Counted from the first letter of the stretch, positions 1 to 9,268 are shown. The stretch: DNA of 64,000 bases from Anaerotignum propionicum (GCF_024461735.1 NZ_JANGAD010000008.1:1-64000), one strand, 5' to 3'. The notes: generated by a model from the letters alone, not told the origin. Program-made: numbers and translations.

Positions 1-60
1 GAATTGACTATGGGTTGTGTGTTTGTATCTCTACTGTTTAGTTTTCAAGGATCAACCCGC
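1..60 (-). promoter_or_regulatory. probable rRNA operon leader (boxA-like region)
   Basis: Read on the minus strand, the first 60 bases contain TGATCCTTGAAAACTAAACA, a type of sequence found in Firmicutes rRNA leaders and spacers just ahead of 16S or 23S genes. It lies downstream of the two serine tRNAs and their promoters on the same strand. The rRNA itself would start to the left of the window, so this is inferred from the motif and order only. Confidence 0.5.
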
Positions 61-173
61 TTTTTTCAGCGGCGAAAGTTATCTTATCAGATTCCTTTCT
101 TTTTGTCAAGCACTTTTTAACTTTTTTTCGAAAGTTTTCCTTTTTTTCAAAATTCACTTTCGTTGAGTTAAAA

Positions 174-264
174 TGGCGGAGAAGGAGGGATTTGAACCCT
201 CGCGCCGCGTTAACGACCTATCCGCTTTCCAGGCGAACCCCTTCAACCACTTGGGTACTTCTCC
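174..264 (-). tRNA. tRNA-Ser (anticodon GGA)
   Basis: The minus strand gives a full class II tRNA. The acceptor stem is GGAGAAG paired with CTTCTCC, the D-arm contains AAGTGGTTGAAGG, and the anticodon loop CTGGAAAGC carries GGA. There is a long variable arm and a T-loop of type GGTTCAAATCC. CCA is encoded at the 3' end (174–176). The long variable arm and GGA anticodon fit a serine tRNA reading UCC and UCU. Confidence 0.95.
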
Positions 265-306
265 ATAATGATCTCAGTCAAAAAATGCTTTATTAAGTTG
301 TAGCAA

Positions 307-392
307 CGGAGAGAGTGGGATTCGAACCCACGGCCCCTTTCGGAGTCACTGGTTTTCAAGACCAGCTCCTTAAACCACTCGGACATCTCTCC
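307..392 (-). tRNA. tRNA-Ser (anticodon TGA)
   Basis: The minus strand folds as a class II tRNA with acceptor stem GGAGAGA paired with TCTCTCC. The anticodon loop CTTGAAAAC carries TGA, the variable arm is long, and the T-arm contains GGGTTCGAATCCC. The discriminator base is G and CCA is not encoded, unlike the neighbouring tRNA-Ser(GGA) 42 bases downstream. It reads UCA and related serine codons. Both tRNAs appear to be transcribed together. Confidence 0.95.
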
Positions 393-435
393 ATATGGGT
401 TTTCATCGCTTTTCTTGAGCAGCGAAACCTTTAAT

Positions 436-465
436 ATTATATCCATGTAGATACCATATTGTCAA
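436..465 (-). promoter_or_regulatory. strong promoter for the tRNA-Ser pair (proximal)
   Basis: On the minus strand, TTGACA (465–460) and TATAAT (441–436) are separated by 18 bases. Both boxes match the sigma-A consensus exactly. The promoter lies about 45 bases upstream of tRNA-Ser(TGA) and points toward both tRNAs and the presumed rRNA leader. The 393–817 interval holds no convincing gene; this promoter and the one at 533–561 are its main content. Confidence 0.8.
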
Positions 466-532
466 GAACTTTTTCTACTCTTTTTTCACTTTTTCGCCTC
501 AAAATGTTTTTACATCAGCGGCGGTGCTACTT

Positions 533-561
533 AATATATCTTAAAATCATCCTCTTGTCAA
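533..561 (-). promoter_or_regulatory. second tandem promoter upstream of the tRNA-Ser pair (distal)
   Basis: On the minus strand, TTGACA (561–556) and TATATT (538–533) are 17 bases apart. Together with the promoter at 436–465 this makes a tandem arrangement typical of stable-RNA operons in Firmicutes. Confidence 0.65.
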
Positions 562-817
562 CCCTATTTTCCATTTTTTTTGACAACTTTTATCTTTTTT
601 TGTTTTTTCTGTTACTTAATAAGGATAACGTCAATTTCGTGACATAATATCTTCCCATAAGGGTGGCTTTTATATTGAATGAATGCTACAATATAAAAAT
701 CTATATCATTAAAAATTGGTTATAATAATGAATAATCTTTTTTCTATATTATATCTTATATTTACATCTATTAAGAAAAAAGCAATCAAGCATTTCTACC
801 AAGGAGGAAATCATTCC

Positions 818-2047
818 ATGAAAACTGTTACCCAACGCTTGTTAACTTACGTTAAACATAATACAACATCGGATTTTAATTCAGCAACCTATCCCAGCAC
901 GCGTACCCAACTGCATTTTGCTGATTATTTGGCAAAAGAGTGTAGAGAAATTGGTCTTGTAGACATCACTGTCGATCAAAATGGCTATGTCATGGCTACA
1001 CTACCCGAAACTGTTCCTGGTGCACCAGTAATCGGTTTTATCGCTCACATGGACACTAGCCCTGATGCAAAAGGGGATGGAATTATGCCTAATATAGTAG
1101 AACAGTATGATGGAGGAAATATTCCTTTAAATAATATTAGTATTTCCCCCGAAGAATTTCCCATACTACAAAATTATATCGGCGATACTTTAATCACATC
1201 TGATGGCACTACCCTTTTGGGTGCTGATGATAAGGCTGGCATTGCTGAGATTCTCACTGCTATGGATTATTTGAAAAGACATCCAGAGATACCCCATGGA
1301 AAAATTCGAATTGCCTTTACACCGGATGAAGAAATTGGCCGTGGTGTTGATTACTTTAGTGTAGAAAACTTTGGTGCGGATTTTGCTTATACTGTTGATG
1401 GTGGAGAGTTGGGTGAGCTACAATACGAAAACTTCAATGCAGCCCGTGCTGTCATTCATATATCAGGAAAGAATGTGCACCCTGGTACTGCAAAAAATAT
1501 AATGATTAATGCAACCCTTTTGGGAACTGAAATTGCAGCTTTGCTTCCGGAAAAAGAGATTCCTGCCAAAACAGAAGGATATGAAGGCTTTTTTCATCTT
1601 TGTTCCTTCCAAGGCACGGTTTCTTCTGCTACTCTTACCTATATCATTAGAGATTTTGATAATAGTACCTTTGAGCACCGTAAAAATATGATGCAAATGA
1701 TTGTTGACCGAAAAAAAAATCAATATCCCAATGCCATTAGTTTAGAAATCAGGGATGAGTACTATAATATGTCATCTTGCATTGCGGAGCATATGTCTAT
1801 TGTAGGTTTGGCAAAAGAAGCAATGGAGGTCTGCGGCGTAACGCCAATTATCCGCCCAATTAGAGGTGGCACCGACGGAGCACGGTTATCCTATATGTCC
1901 TTACCATGTCCTAACCTGTTTACGGGTGGCCATAACTTCCATGGCCCTTATGAATTCATTCCTGTGTCTGCGATGAACAAAGCAGTAAAGACGATTATAA
2001 AAATTGCTGAGATGGGAAGAAACCTTGACTTTAAAAAAAAGGTATGA
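818..2047 (+). CDS. pepT: peptidase T (tripeptide aminopeptidase)
   Basis: PepT removes the N-terminal residue of tripeptides in the cytoplasm and belongs to zinc peptidase family M20B. The 409-residue product matches the usual length of about 408. Visible metal-site motifs are AHMDTSPD near residue 77, GADDKAG near 139, PDEEIGRG near 173 and a C-terminal GGHNFHGP. The chosen ATG follows AAGGAGG at 801 with ideal spacing; an in-frame ATG near 728 would add a low-complexity leader with no such site. The tyrS leader promoter overlaps its last codons. Confidence 0.95.
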   Translation: MKTVTQRLLTYVKHNTTSDFNSATYPSTRTQLHFADYLAKECREIGLVDITVDQNGYVMATLPETVPGAPVIGFIAHMDTSPDAKGDGIMPNIVEQYDGGNIPLNNISISPEEFPILQNYIGDTLITSDGTTLLGADDKAGIAEILTAMDYLKRHPEIPHGKIRIAFTPDEEIGRGVDYFSVENFGADFAYTVDGGELGELQYENFNAARAVIHISGKNVHPGTAKNIMINATLLGTEIAALLPEKEIPAKTEGYEGFFHLCSFQGTVSSATLTYIIRDFDNSTFEHRKNMMQMIVDRKKNQYPNAISLEIRDEYYNMSSCIAEHMSIVGLAKEAMEVCGVTPIIRPIRGGTDGARLSYMSLPCPNLFTGGHNFHGPYEFIPVSAMNKAVKTIIKIAEMGRNLDFKKKV

Positions 2048-2053
2048 TAGAAT
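2025..2053 (+). promoter_or_regulatory. promoter of the tyrS T-box transcript
   Basis: TTGACT (2025–2030) and TAGAAT (2048–2053) are 17 bases apart. The -35 box and spacer lie inside the end of pepT and the -10 box starts directly after its stop codon. The predicted start near 2060 would give a leader of about 300 bases, as expected for the T-box that follows. Confidence 0.65.
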
Positions 2054-2059
2054 AACGCC

Positions 2060-2310
2060 ATATTGAATATCAGCGTTGATTGAGATATATGGGCAAAACT
2101 GGTTACAGCCGCAGAGAGCAGCTTGTTTGGTGAAAAAGCTGCAGTACAGTCTTTGTAAATTACGCCTCATGAGCTTTGTGCAGGGAATGGCACAGCGGTT
2201 GCTCTCCGTTATATGAGTCGGAAGATGTTTGTCTTTTTGTATTGATAAACATAAATTAAGGTGGTACCACGGGTTCTCTCGTCCTTTCGGCGATAGGACC
2301 CTTTTGTTTT
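2060..2310 (+). promoter_or_regulatory. tyrosine-specific T-box riboswitch with terminator
   Basis: The T-box sequence AGGTGGTACCACGG is at 2259–2272. It is followed by a GGGTTCTCTCG/CGATAGGACCC hairpin (2270–2302) and a T-rich run, which is the transcription terminator. Upstream, AGAGAGCAGC and GGTGAAAAAGCTGC match the AG-bulge and distal-loop region of Stem I. A UAC triplet at 2161–2163 in the context AAATTACGCCTC sits where the specifier codon belongs and fits tyrosine. Uncharged tRNA-Tyr should block termination and allow tyrS expression. The 5' end is estimated from the promoter. Confidence 0.92.
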
Positions 2311-2366
2311 GTCCATAATATTAATAACCAACCCGAAAAAATGAAAAGAAGATAAGGAGAATGGAT

Positions 2367-3596
2367 ATGAATGCTTATGAAGTTTTAAAAGAACGAGGCT
2401 TTATCGAACAGCTAACCCACGAAGATGAAATTAAGAGCCTTTTCCAAAAAGGTGGTGTTACATTTTATATAGGTATTGACCCCACTGCAGATAGCCTTCA
2501 CGTAGGACACTTTTTAACCGTTATGGCAATGGCACATATGCAGCAATGTGGCAATCGTCCAATCTGCTTAATGGGCGGTGGCACAGGAATGATCGGAGAC
2601 CCCTCCGGCAAAGCCGATATGCGTAAAATGATGACCGTGGAAACCATTGACAATAATGTCGCATGTATCAAAAAGCAGCTATCCCGCTTTATCAATTTTG
2701 ATAATGACAAAGCTATTATTGTAAACAATGCCGATTGGCTGAGAAATCTCAATTATATTGAATTCCTTCGTGATGTTGGTGTTCATTTTTCCGTAAATCG
2801 TATGTTAACTGCCGATTGCTTTAAAGTGCGTATGGATAAAGACGCCGGACTCTCATTTTTGGAATTTAACTATATGATTATGCAGGCTTACGATTTCCTG
2901 GAGCTGCATGAACGCCATAACTGTATTATGCAATTAGGTGGTAATGACCAATGGTCCAACATCATTGCTGGTGTAGAATTAATTCGCCGCAAACTAAGTA
3001 AACCTGCTTATGGCATGACCTTTAAATTGCTTACAAACAGTGAAGGCATTAAAATGGGGAAAACTGTAAGCGGTGCCGTTTGGCTTGATCCGGAAAAAAC
3101 AACACCCTACGAATTCTACCAATACTGGAGAAATATCGGCGATAAGGATGTTGAAAAATGCTTGGCACTGCTCACCTTCCTTCCCATGGATGAAGTACGT
3201 CGACTGGGTGCATTGCAGGGAAGTGAAATCAATCAAGCAAAAGAAGTCCTGGCTTTTGAACTGACACAAATTGTTCATGGTGAAGAAGAAGCTACAAAAG
3301 CGCAAGAGGCAGCACGTGCTCTTTTTGGAAAAGGCGCTGTTGCAGGTTCCGTTCCCACAACAGAATTATCCTCTGCTGATTTTGCCGAGGGTATGGACAT
3401 TTTAACCCTTCTTACCGAAACCGGCGTAGTACCTTCCCGTTCCGAAGGAAGACGTGCCGTACAACAGGGTGGTGTCAAAGTGGCTGATCAAGCAATTACC
3501 GATATAGATTTTAAAGTAACAGAGAGTTTATTTACAGATGGAAAGCTTTTACTGCAAAAAGGAAAGAAAGTGTTTCATAATGTAGTTTTAAAATAA
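2367..3596 (+). CDS. tyrS: tyrosyl-tRNA synthetase
   Basis: This class I synthetase charges tRNA-Tyr with tyrosine. The catalytic domain shows [16 protein letters not shown], containing the HVGH form of the HIGH motif. KMGKT replaces KMSKS, as is usual in bacterial TyrRS. A C-terminal S4-like RNA-binding domain contains [13 protein letters not shown] place the start at 2367 (MNAYEV) because AAGGAG at 2354–2359 is seven bases upstream; the ATG at 2361 would leave only one base. The product is 409 residues, close to the family's 410–425. Expression is controlled by the T-box leader immediately upstream. Confidence 0.96.
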   Translation: MNAYEVLKERGFIEQLTHEDEIKSLFQKGGVTFYIGIDPTADSLHVGHFLTVMAMAHMQQCGNRPICLMGGGTGMIGDPSGKADMRKMMTVETIDNNVACIKKQLSRFINFDNDKAIIVNNADWLRNLNYIEFLRDVGVHFSVNRMLTADCFKVRMDKDAGLSFLEFNYMIMQAYDFLELHERHNCIMQLGGNDQWSNIIAGVELIRRKLSKPAYGMTFKLLTNSEGIKMGKTVSGAVWLDPEKTTPYEFYQYWRNIGDKDVEKCLALLTFLPMDEVRRLGALQGSEINQAKEVLAFELTQIVHGEEEATKAQEAARALFGKGAVAGSVPTTELSSADFAEGMDILTLLTETGVVPSRSEGRRAVQQGGVKVADQAITDIDFKVTESLFTDGKLLLQKGKKVFHNVVLK

Positions 3597-3641
3597 CACT
3601 TCTCTTGTTTCATCAATATTTAATAGTAATCTTATCACATT

Positions 3642-3680
3642 AAAGGAGTTGCCAAAACAGGCAGCTCCTTTTAAATTTTT
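3642..3680 (+). terminator. rho-independent terminator after tyrS
   Basis: AAAGGAGTTGCC (3642–3653) pairs with GGCAGCTCCTTT (3660–3671) around a six-base loop, with two G–U pairs, and is followed by a short T-rich run. Confidence 0.8.
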
Positions 3681-3812
3681 TTCATTCCTTAACATAATAT
3701 CTTTGTCAGTGAACATTCAGATTTTGATTCTCATTCAGTTTTCGCATTTGTTTCCAAGAGACAAAACAAGCCAAATTTTCAGTAAACTACAATTTAAAAA
3801 GCTTCCCGCTTC

Positions 3813-3841
3813 TTGATTTTCCCATAAAATAGCATTATACT
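3813..3841 (+). promoter_or_regulatory. promoter of the DJ-1/PfpI gene
   Basis: TTGATT (3813–3818) and TATACT (3836–3841) are separated by 17 bases, about 75 bases before the start codon of the downstream gene. It is preceded by the tyrS terminator, so the gene is probably transcribed on its own. Confidence 0.6.
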
Positions 3842-3917
3842 ATTCTTATAACACTAGTCCTTTTATTCGTGATGTGCAGCAATATGCTGTTCCAATAAAA
3901 CAAAGGAGGAATTTTTT

Positions 3918-4496
3918 ATGGCAAAAAAAGTGTTACTATTAGCAGGCGACTACACTGAGGATTATGAAACAATGGTTCCCTTTCAAACCTTGCAGGTTTT
4001 AGGGTACCAAGTGGATGCGGTTTGCCCCGAAAAAAAAGCGGGGGATATTATTCGCACAGCAATCCATGATTTTGAAGGCGATCAAACTTATTCTGAAAAA
4101 AGAGGCCATAATTTTGCTTTAACCGCCGATTTTGATGCAGTAAACACATCTGATTATGAAGGTTTATTCATCACTGGCGGGCGTTCTCCTGAATACTTAA
4201 GGTTAAATGCTCGTGTTATTGAGATAGTACAGGAATTTTTTGCGGCAAATAAGCCCGTTGCAGCAATCTGCCATGGTCCACAATTATTGGCGGCTGCAAA
4301 TGTTTTAAAAGGGAAAAAAGCTACGGCATACCCAGCTGTTGGCCCTGATGTTACTTTGGCAGGTGGCGAATATGTTGCAGTGGATGCTGATCAAGCAGTG
4401 GTTGACGGTAATTTGGTTACTTCACCCGCTTGGCCTGGAGATTCTGCAATTTTAATCGAATTTGCAAAACTCATGGGTGCAAAAATTGAAATCTGA
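3918..4496 (+). CDS. DJ-1/PfpI family protein (protease/deglycase-like)
   Basis: The 192-residue cytoplasmic protein has the flavodoxin-like DJ-1/PfpI fold: [14 protein letters not shown] at the N terminus, [11 protein letters not shown] near the middle, and the nucleophile elbow AICHG near residue 117, where Cys is the expected catalytic residue. TSPAWPGD near the C terminus is also family-like. Members have been described as proteases, glyoxalases or deglycases, and the true substrate cannot be read from sequence. AAGGAGG at 3903 supports the start. The gene is monocistronic between a promoter and a terminator. Confidence 0.88.
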   Translation: MAKKVLLLAGDYTEDYETMVPFQTLQVLGYQVDAVCPEKKAGDIIRTAIHDFEGDQTYSEKRGHNFALTADFDAVNTSDYEGLFITGGRSPEYLRLNARVIEIVQEFFAANKPVAAICHGPQLLAAANVLKGKKATAYPAVGPDVTLAGGEYVAVDADQAVVDGNLVTSPAWPGDSAILIEFAKLMGAKIEI

Positions 4497-4514
4497 TTAG
4501 TATAAAAATAAATG

Positions 4515-4550
4515 AAACCTCCATAGTTTTTAGACCATGGAGGTTTTTTT
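4515..4550 (+). terminator. terminator after the DJ-1/PfpI gene
   Basis: AAACCTCCAT (4515–4524) pairs with ATGGAGGTTT (4537–4546) and is followed by a T run to 4550. Confidence 0.85.
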
Positions 4551-4581
4551 CTATCCTATGACAAAGCATTGCGTGGAACTT

Positions 4582-4612
4582 AAAAAGAGTGCCGTTTAAA
4601 CGACACCCTTTT
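4582..4612 (-). terminator. terminator after xerD
   Basis: Read on the minus strand, AAAAGGGTGTCG pairs with CGGCACTCTTTT around TTTAAA, with two G–U pairs, ending in a T run. It lies just past the xerD stop codon, so the convergent DJ-1 and xerD transcripts each have their own terminator. Confidence 0.75.
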
Positions 4613-4630
4613 AAACATCTTATCATGTAC

Positions 4631-5515
4631 CTAAGCCCTAGGGTGAGCCTTGGCGTAAACACTCTTTAATTTTTGATTTGTTAGCTTTACATATATTTGA
4701 GTGGAAGAAATATCTGAATGCCCCAACATCTCCTGTACAGATTTAAGATCTGCACCATTTTCAATCAAATGTGCTGCAAAGGAGTGCCTTAGCATATGAG
4801 GGGTAATTTCTTCATCAATACCAGCTTTTTTCGCATAGCATTTTATAATTTTCCAGAATCCCTGTCTTGTCATAGGTTTTCCGTTGCAATTAACAAAAAG
4901 CATATCCTCGTTATCCGCCAGAATCATTCTGCTGCGACCTTTTTCAATATACTTTTTCAGTGCCGCTTTTGCCTGACTGCCAATGGGAATAATGCGACTC
5001 TTTCTTTCAGCTCCGCATCGTATATACTCCAAAGGCAAATTTACATCGGAAACTTTCAGAGATATCAACTCAGAAACTCGTATTCCTGTGGCATAAAGCA
5101 ACTCTAGCATAGCCTTATCTCGTATTCCTTTTGAGTCAATACCTTGTGGTTGTTCCAATAATTGCTCAACCTTGTCCAAAGTAAGAATACCCGGCATCTT
5201 CTTTTCGATTTTAGGTAGCTCCAAATTCGCCGCCGGATTATCTGTTATTGCCCCCTGCCTAATCAAATAATTATAGAAAGCACGAATTGAAGCAATATTT
5301 CTGGATACAGTTGCCCCCGCCTTTTTCTTGCTTTGCAGCTCATAAATGTATGACATGACGTTGGTATAATTCACCATCAGCGCATCACTCACACCACATA
5401 CCCGCATAAATTCGGTAAAACCTCTCAAATCTCTTATGTAAGAAAGCACCGTATTCTCAGATGAGTGCTTATCATTTCTGAGGTAGCTCGCAAATTCATT
5501 TACTGCTCGTTCCAT
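4631..5515 (-). CDS. xerD: site-specific tyrosine recombinase XerD
   Basis: XerD acts with XerC at dif to resolve chromosome dimers. The 294-residue protein has an N-terminal SAM-like core-binding domain (about 1–85) and a C-terminal catalytic domain. The catalytic set is visible: Arg in ATGIRVSEL near 146, His and Arg in PHMLRHSF near 240 and 243, His in LGHSD near 266 and Tyr in STQIYVK near 275. I prefer ATG at 5515, eight bases after AAGGGG, over a TTG six bases earlier. The order nudF–spoIIM–xerD resembles that of other Firmicutes. Confidence 0.92.
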   Translation of the reverse strand: MERAVNEFASYLRNDKHSSENTVLSYIRDLRGFTEFMRVCGVSDALMVNYTNVMSYIYELQSKKKAGATVSRNIASIRAFYNYLIRQGAITDNPAANLELPKIEKKMPGILTLDKVEQLLEQPQGIDSKGIRDKAMLELLYATGIRVSELISLKVSDVNLPLEYIRCGAERKSRIIPIGSQAKAALKKYIEKGRSRMILADNEDMLFVNCNGKPMTRQGFWKIIKCYAKKAGIDEEITPHMLRHSFAAHLIENGADLKSVQEMLGHSDISSTQIYVKLTNQKLKSVYAKAHPRA

Positions 5516-5669
5516 GCCCAAGACCCCTTTTTATCATGTATGTCTAATTATACTTAGTTTTCACAGGGTTGTCACTATTTTTTGTAAAAAAAACCAATTA
5601 TCGTTATTTTTTACCTTCAACTTATTTCTTTCTGCTGAAAAACTACACAAAGATTCTTTTCTTCTTTGT

Positions 5670-6245
5670 TTATAACGGGTATAAAACCACTTCAATCCCA
5701 GCTCCGATGGCAATTAAAATAACAGAGGCAGCGAACAATAAGCAATACTCTGTTTGCTTTCTTCTGCGTTCCCGCTTCAAGCCTCTTTTCCCTTTTCCCT
5801 CATTCCAAGTTAAAAGGTAATAAATTGCCGTACACATTATAAAAATATAAGCTGGAATTAAAACAATATTTTGGGGTAAAAGTGTAATCATAGCACTCCA
5901 TACTCCCTTAAAACCATAAGTGACCATCATCATGGCTGAGGCAAAACCTATTGAAATACTGCGAAGCAAAAAGGCCATACCAGAAAGAAATAAACCCAAT
6001 TGCAGCCATCCCCCAAGCCAAATAATAATATCATACTTCAGGTATTTCCAAAAAGTTGCAGTAAAGCTGCCTGTCTGCTGTATTTCAATGGCATTACGAA
6101 CCACCCCCGATAGTTCCGATTTTGCATCTGCACCCATCAAATTCGCCGCGATTGCGCCACCCAATACACCAAACAAAAAAGAAAGACAAACGATAAAAAT
6201 TATCTTTTGTCCTCTTTTATCTAACCAAGTTTTTCGTTTTACCAT
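5670..6245 (-). CDS. spoIIM: stage II sporulation protein M-like membrane protein
   Basis: The product is a 191-residue integral membrane protein with about five hydrophobic segments, opening with RGQKIIFIVCLSFLFGVLGG. Length, topology and the position between nudF and xerD fit SpoIIM, part of the DMP complex with SpoIID and SpoIIP that thins septal peptidoglycan during engulfment. The start is set at the second ATG (6245), nine bases after GAGGAGG; the ATG at 6254 abuts the Shine–Dalgarno sequence. A basic KGKRGLKRERRRK stretch separates the last two membrane segments. Confidence 0.85.
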   Translation of the reverse strand: MVKRKTWLDKRGQKIIFIVCLSFLFGVLGGAIAANLMGADAKSELSGVVRNAIEIQQTGSFTATFWKYLKYDIIIWLGGWLQLGLFLSGMAFLLRSISIGFASAMMMVTYGFKGVWSAMITLLPQNIVLIPAYIFIMCTAIYYLLTWNEGKGKRGLKRERRRKQTEYCLLFAASVILIAIGAGIEVVLYPL

Positions 6246-6298
6246 AAATGCCATCCTCCTCTCGCAATCCTCTGCTAACAGGATATGGCTCGTCTGCG

Positions 6299-6829
6299 TT
6301 AAATATGCTTGCTTTTATATGCAAACAACGCAGCGATTGTTTTTCCGTCTTTTATCTGTCCTAAAGATATCATTTCCAATGCCTCATCCAGCGTATAGCT
6401 TTCCAATTCAATAAATTCATCCGGATCAAGCTTTTGCTGCCCCTGGGTTAAATCAAATGCAAAATAGAGAGAAATTGTCTCCGAGCAAAAACCCACAGAA
6501 GGATAGAATTCACATATAAACTCCAGCCTGCCGGCTTTTTGACCAGTTTCTTCTTCCAACTCTCTGCGAACACAAAGTTCACATACCTCGCAGTCATTCA
6601 AAACCCCCGCTGGGATTTCCAAAAGTGTTTCTCCAAAAGCATGGCGATACTGTCGCACGAAAAGTAATTTTCCATCATTCATAATCGGCAATACTGCCGC
6701 TGCATTTTTATCTCTGAGTACAGTTTCTCGATAAGCCGCATTTCCATCTGGCATCTCAATTTTATCAATGGTTACTCTAAGAATTTTTCCTCTATAAGTT
6801 TCGTTACTTTCCAATACCTCATAGCTCAT
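6299..6829 (-). CDS. nudF: ADP-ribose pyrophosphatase (Nudix hydrolase)
   Basis: A 176-residue Nudix enzyme predicted to split ADP-ribose into AMP and ribose 5-phosphate. The Nudix box is complete, from GVLNDCE to RELEEETG, matching GX5EX7REUXEEXG, near residues 82–104. FVRQYRHAFGETLLEIPAG upstream is characteristic of the ADP-ribose branch. An AAAGGGG ribosome site precedes ATG 6829. It sits between the aminotransferase and spoIIM, probably as one transcript. Confidence 0.9.
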   Translation of the reverse strand: MSYEVLESNETYRGKILRVTIDKIEMPDGNAAYRETVLRDKNAAAVLPIMNDGKLLFVRQYRHAFGETLLEIPAGVLNDCEVCELCVRRELEEETGQKAGRLEFICEFYPSVGFCSETISLYFAFDLTQGQQKLDPDEFIELESYTLDEALEMISLGQIKDGKTIAALFAYKSKHI

Positions 6830-6876
6830 GAAAATAACCCCTTTCTATGGGAAAAGCAGTAAACACTTTCTTCAAC

Positions 6877-8073
6877 TTACACCAATTCTTCTATCATTTC
6901 TGCTAGACGATCCATGCCTTTTTTAATTAACTCCATGCTAGTTGCATAGGATAGTCTGATATAGTCAGGCATACCAAAATCAGCACATGGAATAACTGCT
7001 ACAAATTTTTTGTCTAGTAAAATCGTGGCAAAATCAGCTGCAGAATTTATCTCCACACCATCATGCTTTTTGCCGTATGTCTTAGAAACATCAACGAATA
7101 GGTAAAATGCGCCTTCTGGTTTTAATGCCTGAATCAACGGGATTGCTTCTTCTCTTTCAAAAATATAATCCCTTCTCTTTTTAAATTCAACGCGCATTTC
7201 CTCAACACAATCCTGAGGACTATTCAAAGCTGTCAAGGTTGCCATTTGAGCAATCGTATTAGGATTGGATGCCATATGTGACTGCAAGGAACCCATTAGT
7301 TTTGCAACCTCCAGCGGAGCCGCCGCATAACCAATTCTCCAGCCTGTCATGGCATAGCTTTTGGAAACGCCGTTAATCACAATGGTTCTATCGTAGATTT
7401 CCTTGCCCAAGGATGCAATACTAATATGCTTTTTGCTTTCATCATAAATCAATTTCTCATAGATTTCATCAGAAATTACAAAAATATCCTTTTCAACTGC
7501 AAAATCAGCTACCATCTTCAAATCTTCATAAGATGTTACCATGCCAGTTGGGTTAGATGGGCTGGTTAAAACCACTGCCTTTGTTTTCTTAGTATATGCT
7601 TGCTCCAGTTCTTCTTTGCTCATCATAAACTGATTTTCTTTTTTAGTATGTATTATAACAGGTTCGCCACCTGCAATTCTCACCATCTCTGAATAGCTCA
7701 GCCAATATGGTGCAGGAATAATCACTTCATCTCCATCATTTAAGATAGCCATGAAAACATTCATTAACGAGTGCTTAGCACCATTGCTGATGATAATCTG
7801 AGCCTGTTCGTATGCCAGACCATTATCATTCTTCAGCTTGTCACATACCGCTTGGCGCAATGCAGGTATACCTGCTGCTGCAGTGTATCTTGTTTGACCG
7901 CTTTCAATGGCAGCAATGCCCGCCTTACGTATATGCTCAGGTGTATCAAAATCAGGTTCACCTACACCAAAAGTAACAATATCCTTCCCTTCCGCTTTTA
8001 ATTGAGCGGCCTTAGAAGAAATAGCCATGGTACTTGAGGGTTTGATACACAATGCTTTTTTTGATAATTCCAT
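6877..8073 (-). CDS. PLP-dependent aminotransferase, aspartate aminotransferase-like
   Basis: A fold-type I aminotransferase of class I, 398 residues, close to the I-beta aspartate/aromatic aminotransferases of Firmicutes. Visible features are FGVGEPDFDTP near 37, TSPSNPTG near 170, the PLP lysine in GVSKSYAMTGWRIGY near 237, and an Arg in YIRLSYA near the C terminus that should bind the substrate carboxylate. Amino-donor specificity cannot be assigned. GAGGTG precedes the ATG. It seems to be first in the operon continuing to nudF, spoIIM and xerD. Confidence 0.88.
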   Translation of the reverse strand: MELSKKALCIKPSSTMAISSKAAQLKAEGKDIVTFGVGEPDFDTPEHIRKAGIAAIESGQTRYTAAAGIPALRQAVCDKLKNDNGLAYEQAQIIISNGAKHSLMNVFMAILNDGDEVIIPAPYWLSYSEMVRIAGGEPVIIHTKKENQFMMSKEELEQAYTKKTKAVVLTSPSNPTGMVTSYEDLKMVADFAVEKDIFVISDEIYEKLIYDESKKHISIASLGKEIYDRTIVINGVSKSYAMTGWRIGYAAAPLEVAKLMGSLQSHMASNPNTIAQMATLTALNSPQDCVEEMRVEFKKRRDYIFEREEAIPLIQALKPEGAFYLFVDVSKTYGKKHDGVEINSAADFATILLDKKFVAVIPCADFGMPDYIRLSYATSMELIKKGMDRLAEMIEELV

Positions 8074-8335
8074 AAATTCTACACCTCATAATTATAATTT
8101 ATATAATAGCATATCTTAATTTCGTCAAGGATACTAAAAATTCTTTTGTATAGCTTCTTAAACATATTATCAAAAAGCATTAATAAAGGCAAGATATTTA
8201 ATGATTTTGCCCCTGCAATAAATCATAAATATTTCCCCCTAATGAAGCACTTTTTAGATATTTTTACTCCTTGAAATAGATAAGCGCTTTTATAAAATGA
8301 GTCTGTCGTTCTATTTCCTCACACCTTTTTTCATC

Positions 8336-9268
8336 CTACAGCACTGCCTTCAAAACTCGCAATAAATTCTCCGAAAAAATTTTTTCTGCTACTACCTTTC
8401 CAAATTCATTTTCAATACTGACAAATAGTGTGTCCATATCTGCAACATTGCTTATCTCCTTTGGTGTACTTTCAATCCCATCAAAATCAGTGCCCAACGA
8501 GATAAAATCCTCTCCCATAACAGAAAGCATATGTTGGATATGGTTTAAAATATCATCAATCCCGCCCTGTCCATATTTCACAAGAAAAGGGGAATACAAA
8601 TTTAGACCTACCACTCCGCCCTTTTCCGCAATTTTAAGCAACTGATTGTCTTTTAGGTTTCGTGGCACATCGCAAATCGCCCGTGCATTAGAGTGACTGG
8701 CAATAAAGGGTTTTTTTGCAAATTTTATAACATCAGAGAATCCAGCTTCTGAAAGATGGGAAACATCAACAAGCATACCCAATTCTTCCATTTCTTCAAT
8801 TACCTGTCGTCCAAATCTTGTTAAACCACCACGACTCTCCTCCTCTGCCACACCATCAGCCAGTCGATTTCTGTGGTTCCAAGTTAGTGTTATGGATCTA
8901 ACACCTAAACGATAATAAGTATGAATGGCAGAAATTTCTCCCTCAAGGGCTTCCCCACCCTCTAAAGCAAGCAATGCACTAATTTTATTTTCCAGCCCGT
9001 TCTTTATCACATCCGAAAAGCTGTTGATATGACCAATTACTTGTTCGTTTTTCTGCAATTGACTATAATAAAATTCAATATACTTCATAGCTTGTCGCAT
9101 GGAAATTGGATGATATTTAGAATCAAGCCAAATCGCAAAAAATTGCAGTGGTGCTTTAAACTTATTTAAACGAACAATGTCTATATGCCCGTCATTAGAA
9201 AACAGCTCCTGATTTTTCTCATAAAGCCTCACAATGGTATCACAATGTCCATCTGCATATCCTACCAC
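8336..9268 (-). CDS. membrane dipeptidase family protein (peptidase M19)
   Basis: The 310-residue protein belongs to the renal dipeptidase family, zinc enzymes that hydrolyse dipeptides including L,D or D,D forms. The metal-binding DGHCDT is near residue 7, LEGGEALEG near 103 supplies the bridging Glu, and ASHSNARAICDVPRN near 190 carries the later His. GTDFDGIE near 262 is typical of the C-terminal part. No signal peptide is visible, so it is probably cytoplasmic despite the family name. The start is GTG at 9268, eight bases after GGAG. Confidence 0.9.
   Translation of the reverse strand: MVGYADGHCDTIVRLYEKNQELFSNDGHIDIVRLNKFKAPLQFFAIWLDSKYHPISMRQAMKYIEFYYSQLQKNEQVIGHINSFSDVIKNGLENKISALLALEGGEALEGEISAIHTYYRLGVRSITLTWNHRNRLADGVAEEESRGGLTRFGRQVIEEMEELGMLVDVSHLSEAGFSDVIKFAKKPFIASHSNARAICDVPRNLKDNQLLKIAEKGGVVGLNLYSPFLVKYGQGGIDDILNHIQHMLSVMGEDFISLGTDFDGIESTPKEISNVADMDTLFVSIENEFGKVVAEKIFSENLLRVLKAVL

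Noticed and set aside
459..647. 62-residue plus-strand frame between the tRNAs and pepT
   Set aside because: Composition is low-complexity Phe/Leu from T-rich DNA, there is no ribosome site, and the region carries minus-strand promoters.
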